Assembly: GCA_041687435.1 (NCBI GenBank)
Contig: JAWLBX010000047.1
Span: 1 to 8,570 of the forward strand
Reading direction: 5' to 3'
DNA length: 8,570 bases
Origin: JACKII01 sp041687435
Lineage (GTDB): Bacteria > Pseudomonadota > Alphaproteobacteria > Bin95
In this document: in pieces, positions 6,611-8,570 of the stretch
Position numbering within the stretch: the stretch's first letter is position 1
How the letters are laid out: each line of letters opens with the position of its first letter
The notes under the pieces: model-generated
The model's input: the letters and a program-made list of their open reading frames with translations, nothing else
What the model was told of the DNA's origin: nothing
Database searches by the model: none
Position numbers and translations under genes: made by a program

Positions 6611-7767
6611 GCGGCGAGCCAATCACCTGCCCGGAGCCGACGGACTTCCCGGAAAGCCCCCTCTCCCGCGCGCTCCGCCAGCCGTTCCTGCTGGGGCTGT
6701 TCCTGCCGATCCAGGATGGCGGCTGGACACCCTCGACCCTGCCGCGCACAACCACCTGGACCTTCGACTACAACGCCCGGCTGGCGCAGCGGGCGGAGGC
6801 GCTGGGCTTCGACCTCGTGTTCGGGCTCGCGCAGTGGACACCTAAGGGCGGGCATGGCGGCGAGACGCGCTATCGGGAAATCTCGATCGACAGCTTCATG
6901 ACCGTCTCGGCGCTCGCCGCGGTGACGGAGCGCATTCTGCTGGTCTCCACCATCCACGTGCTGTACGGGCCGTGGCACCCGCTGCACCTCGCCAAGTTCG
7001 GGGCGACGCTGGATCATATTTCCGGCGGGCGGTGGGGCGCCAACATCGTCACCGGCCACATCCCGCGCGAGGCCGCGATGTTCGGCCAGGTACGGCCGGA
7101 GCACGGCCAGCGCTACGCCATGGCGGACGTGTTCACGACGCGCCTGAAGCAGCTTTGGGCGGCGAGCGAGAACCTGAGCGTCGACGGCCCCTATTGGGCG
7201 ATGCAGGACGCCTTCGTCACGCCGAAGCCGCTCTACGGCCGGCCGGTGCTGGTGAACGCGACCGGCTCGGCCGACGGCATCGCGCACGCGGCCCGCCACT
7301 CCGACGTGGTGTTCATCACCAGCCCCGCCGGCAACCAGATGGCGGACGCGGTCCAGAGCCTGCCGCCGCACACCGCCGCGATCCGCGAGGCCGCCGCGGC
7401 CGAGGGCCGGCGCCTCAGAACCATCATCAACCCGATGGTCGTCTGCCGCCCGACCGAGCGCGAGGCGATTGCCTACCGCGATGCCATTGTCGACGCGGCG
7501 GACGAAGGCGGGGTCGAGGGCTTCGCCACCACCACAAGCGGCGGCGACGCGGTCGCCTGGAGCAAGCAAAACCGCCAGTACCGCGCCCTCGGCGGCAACC
7601 TGCACGTGGTCGGCTCCCCGGAGCAGGTGGTCGATCAGTTCCTCGCGTTGCAGAAGGCGGGCTGCGACGGCGTGCAGGTCACCTTCTACGACTTCGCCCC
7701 GGACTTGGAGTATTTCGGCGAGGCCGTGCTGCCGCTGATGCGGGAGGCAGGGTTGCGGTTGAGGTAA
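6607..7767 (+). CDS. RutA/SfnG/SsuD-like LLM flavin monooxygenase
   Basis: This encodes a 386-aa FMNH2-dependent monooxygenase-type LLM protein. SGGRWGANIVTGHIPREAAMFGQ (139-161) corresponds to the ISGGRFGVNLVTGW region of pyrimidine monooxygenase RutA and of alkanesulfonate or dimethylsulfone monooxygenases, which bind the flavin phosphate here. Other markers are WTFDYNARLAQRAEALGFD (51-69), SIDSFMTVSALAAVTERI (93-110), VLVNATGSADGIAHAARHSD (214-233, matching the CAGQSDAGMAFSA type segment) and VVGSPEQVVDQF (334-345). Family members cleave C-N, C-S or amide bonds by a flavin-peroxide or flavin-N5-oxide route, needing a separate flavin reductase, which is not encoded in this window. I take GTG 6607, giving a 4-nt overlap with the upstream stop; the frame also has TTG at 6598. 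It closes the three-gene operon. The substrate is unknown; the context suggests a C-heteroatom bond in a small organic molecule. Confidence 0.9.
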   Translation: MSGEPITCPEPTDFPESPLSRALRQPFLLGLFLPIQDGGWTPSTLPRTTTWTFDYNARLAQRAEALGFDLVFGLAQWTPKGGHGGETRYREISIDSFMTVSALAAVTERILLVSTIHVLYGPWHPLHLAKFGATLDHISGGRWGANIVTGHIPREAAMFGQVRPEHGQRYAMADVFTTRLKQLWAASENLSVDGPYWAMQDAFVTPKPLYGRPVLVNATGSADGIAHAARHSDVVFITSPAGNQMADAVQSLPPHTAAIREAAAAEGRRLRTIINPMVVCRPTEREAIAYRDAIVDAADEGGVEGFATTTSGGDAVAWSKQNRQYRALGGNLHVVGSPEQVVDQFLALQKAGCDGVQVTFYDFAPDLEYFGEAVLPLMREAGLRLR

Positions 7768-7899
7768 CTCAGAGACTTCAATTTGCTTGACGAACAGTGC
7801 ATCATTGCACTTGCTGAAAAGCAGACTCTAGTTGGAGCCGTCAAAATAATTCCAGCCAATCGCAACATAGGTATTGGCCGACCACAAAAAGGATGCTAA
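7768..7899 (+). other. Possible gene remnant, 43-codon open frame, weakly L7/L12-C-terminal-like
   Basis: Immediately after the LLM stop, the same frame stays open to TAA at 7897-7899 and reads plausibly as protein: FNLLDEQCIIALAEKQTLVG followed by AVKIIPANRNIGIG. The pattern LAxxxxxxxAVKIIxxNRxxGIG loosely resembles the ribosomal L7/L12 C-terminal fold found in small bacterial proteins (LAxGNKIEAIKxxRExxGxGLxEAK). The usual end, EAKxxV, is not in this frame, though a shift after GIG gives DHKKDAN. No ATG is present; TTG 7783 is the only plausible start. The composition is AT-rich like the downstream gene, and it is cut at the border with GC-rich DNA. This fits a decayed 3' remnant of an imported gene, but chance is not excluded. 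Confidence 0.25.
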
Positions 7900-7902
7900 T
7901 AT
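7874..7902 (+). promoter_or_regulatory. Extended -10 promoter candidate for the membrane protein gene
   Basis: TTGGCC (7874-7879) lies 17 nt before TAATAT (7897-7902), and TGC directly before the hexamer makes an extended -10 (TGnTAATAT). Transcription would begin near 7909, about 25 nt before ATG 7934. The spacing is ideal and the match is good, though AT-rich DNA raises the chance rate. Confidence 0.5.
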
Positions 7903-7933
7903 TTAGGCTAGTTACAATTTTGGGGCTCTACCA

Positions 7934-8371
7934 ATGGGGCGTCTAGTAAAGCCAGGCACAAAAGGTGGCGCACTAGCTGGCGCAAAGGACGACGATAAAT
8001 ATTTTGCTCGAGTAGCGAAATATGTCCCTATCGAATCAATAGGGGCTTTTATCGCTTTGCAAAATACGATTATTATCGAAGATGGATGCACACTCTCTAA
8101 TCTCCCGATAATATGGATTGTAGGCTACCTATTGTTATTAATAGGAACACCTTTTTACATGTGGCAACAAAGAACTCCAGGAGATCCATGGAAATATAAT
8201 ACAATCATTTCAATTCCAGCCTTCCTTATTTGGACTTACGCACTAACAAGTTGTCCAAAATTTAGTATATTTTATGATATATATGATCATCAAACTGCAG
8301 TGATAGCGTTAATTCTATTTTCGTTTTTGGCCGGGATTTACATTCCTAAGCCAAAAGAATCAGCGAATTAA
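7934..8371 (+). CDS. Small four-helix membrane protein of unknown function
   Basis: This encodes a 145-aa predicted inner-membrane protein. A hydrophilic N-terminus (KPGTKGGALAGAKDDDKYFAR) leads into four hydrophobic segments: about 31-48 (VPIESIGAFIALQNTIII), 58-76 (PIIWIVGYLLLLIGTPFYM), 89-105 (NTIISIPAFLIWTYALT) and 121-138 (TAVIALILFSFLAGIYIP). The short polar C-terminus is KPKESAN. The KYVPIESIGAFIAL junction resembles the KYVPxExxxxYxAL start seen in other small four-helix hypothetical proteins, but I know no function for them. ATG 7934 is accompanied by only a weak Shine-Dalgarno-like GGGG upstream, though the promoter candidate sits 32 nt before it. Base use is strongly AT-rich, unlike the operon to its left, suggesting transfer. 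Real protein by its clean hydrophobic pattern and promoter; function unknown. Confidence 0.7.
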   Translation: MGRLVKPGTKGGALAGAKDDDKYFARVAKYVPIESIGAFIALQNTIIIEDGCTLSNLPIIWIVGYLLLLIGTPFYMWQQRTPGDPWKYNTIISIPAFLIWTYALTSCPKFSIFYDIYDHQTAVIALILFSFLAGIYIPKPKESAN

Positions 8372-8415
8372 CATAGTATATTCATGTACCATGCGAATAT
8401 CTCAAGGAAAATAAC

Positions 8416-8487
8416 ATGCAAGATTTAATTAATTTCGCAAACAGAGCTGATGTAAATGATTACATTAGAGATGGACACCCGTATTAA
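8416..8487 (+). CDS. 23-aa small ORF with strong Shine-Dalgarno; possible truncated gene start
   Basis: ATG 8416 is preceded by AAGGA (8404-8408) with a 7-nt gap, a good ribosome site. The product MQDLINFANRADVNDYIRDG plus HPY is soluble and acidic/helical in look. The stop TAA at 8485-8487 falls exactly where AT-rich DNA gives way to GC-rich DNA, so it may be the first part of a longer gene cut at the border. Alternatively it is a genuine small protein following the membrane protein gene by 44 nt. I do not recognise it. Confidence 0.35.
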   Translation: MQDLINFANRADVNDYIRDGHPY

Positions 8488-8515
8488 CCATCATTTCATC
8501 CGCGGATGGCGATGG
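8488..8515. repeat. Imperfect inverted repeat with a perfect 12-bp palindrome core
   Basis: CATCCGCGGATG (8497-8508) is a perfect palindrome. It is flanked by CCATC (8488-8492) on the left and its complement GATGG (8511-8515) on the right, with 4 and 2 unpaired bases between. It begins one base after the small ORF's stop and marks the AT-rich to GC-rich transition. It may be a terminator stem (no T-tract follows), a protein-binding site, or a rearrangement junction. Confidence 0.4.
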
Positions 8516-8570
8516 ATGCAGGCAACCGAAGGCCATGGATCGATCTGACGGATAGGTTTCGGGTTTTTGG
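8516..8570. other. Unassigned GC-rich right edge
   Basis: The last 55 bases return to GC-rich composition. Short open frames exist on both strands, for example a minus-strand reading that includes RQIDPWPSV. None is long enough to assign, and no start, signature or RNA gene is visible here. It could be the edge of a gene or element that continues outside the window. Confidence 0.3.

Noticed and set aside
4958..6622. 554-codon minus-strand open frame antisense to the ADH-like and MaoC-like genes
   Set aside because: It is Arg/His/Ala/Gly-rich low-complexity translation typical of the opposite strand of GC-rich genes, has no recognisable motif, and the plus strand carries clear families there.
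6373..7605. 410-codon minus-strand open frame antisense to the second LLM gene
   Set aside because: It has the same GC-rich shadow composition and no family signature; the plus-strand LLM protein explains the region.
1..8570. CRISPR array, tRNA, rRNA or transposase
   Set aside because: I saw no regularly spaced repeats, no cloverleaf with a conserved T-loop, no rRNA motifs and no transposase or integrase signature on either strand.

Overview
The window is mostly GC-rich bacterial DNA with dense, high-GC codon use. It looks like an alphaproteobacterium of the Rhodospirillales or Rhizobiales kind; this is inferred from composition and enzyme content, because no taxonomic marker gene is present. 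Two visibly AT-rich stretches, about 1-481 and 7775-8487, flank the GC-rich core and look like a different DNA source.

Layout. At 92-481 (+) lies an unrecognised 129-aa protein in AT-rich DNA. It abuts the broken 3' end of a minus-strand cluster (1767 to 482). That cluster consists of an intact YdhR-type antibiotic-biosynthesis-monooxygenase (ABM) fold protein, a phosphinothricin/arsinothricin-type GNAT acetyltransferase with an in-frame TGA, and a class I SAM methyltransferase that is both frameshifted and cut off at the composition border. Divergently, 1985-3061 (+) encodes a TauD/TfdA-type Fe(II)/2-oxoglutarate dioxygenase. It converges on a luciferase-like (LLM) flavin oxidoreductase at 3133-4218 (-), with a strong shared hairpin between them.

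From a divergent intergenic region (4219-4378) a three-gene plus-strand operon starts: an iron-alcohol-dehydrogenase-fold protein (4379-5593), a double-hotdog MaoC/FAS1-like dehydratase homologue (5642-6610), and a RutA/SfnG-like LLM monooxygenase (6607-7767) that overlaps the previous gene by 4 nt. By eye, the dehydrogenase lacks the usual metal ligands and the dehydratase homologue lacks the usual Asp/His catalytic pair. The operon may therefore use these folds for unusual chemistry.

The AT-rich right end carries a gene-remnant-like reading frame (7768-7899), a good extended -10 promoter, a 145-aa four-helix membrane protein (7934-8371), and a 23-codon ORF with a strong Shine-Dalgarno sequence. 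That ORF ends at an inverted repeat where GC-rich DNA resumes.

Taken together, the core holds four different oxygenase or oxidoreductase families (ABM, TauD, and two LLM), a dehydrogenase-fold protein and a hotdog protein. This fits an uncharacterised pathway for oxidative breakdown or tailoring of a small organic compound. The substrate cannot be told from sequence. The two decaying genes and the composition borders suggest recent rearrangement at the left edge. No tRNA, rRNA, CRISPR array, or recognisable transposase was seen. No gene-free stretch exceeds 300 bases.
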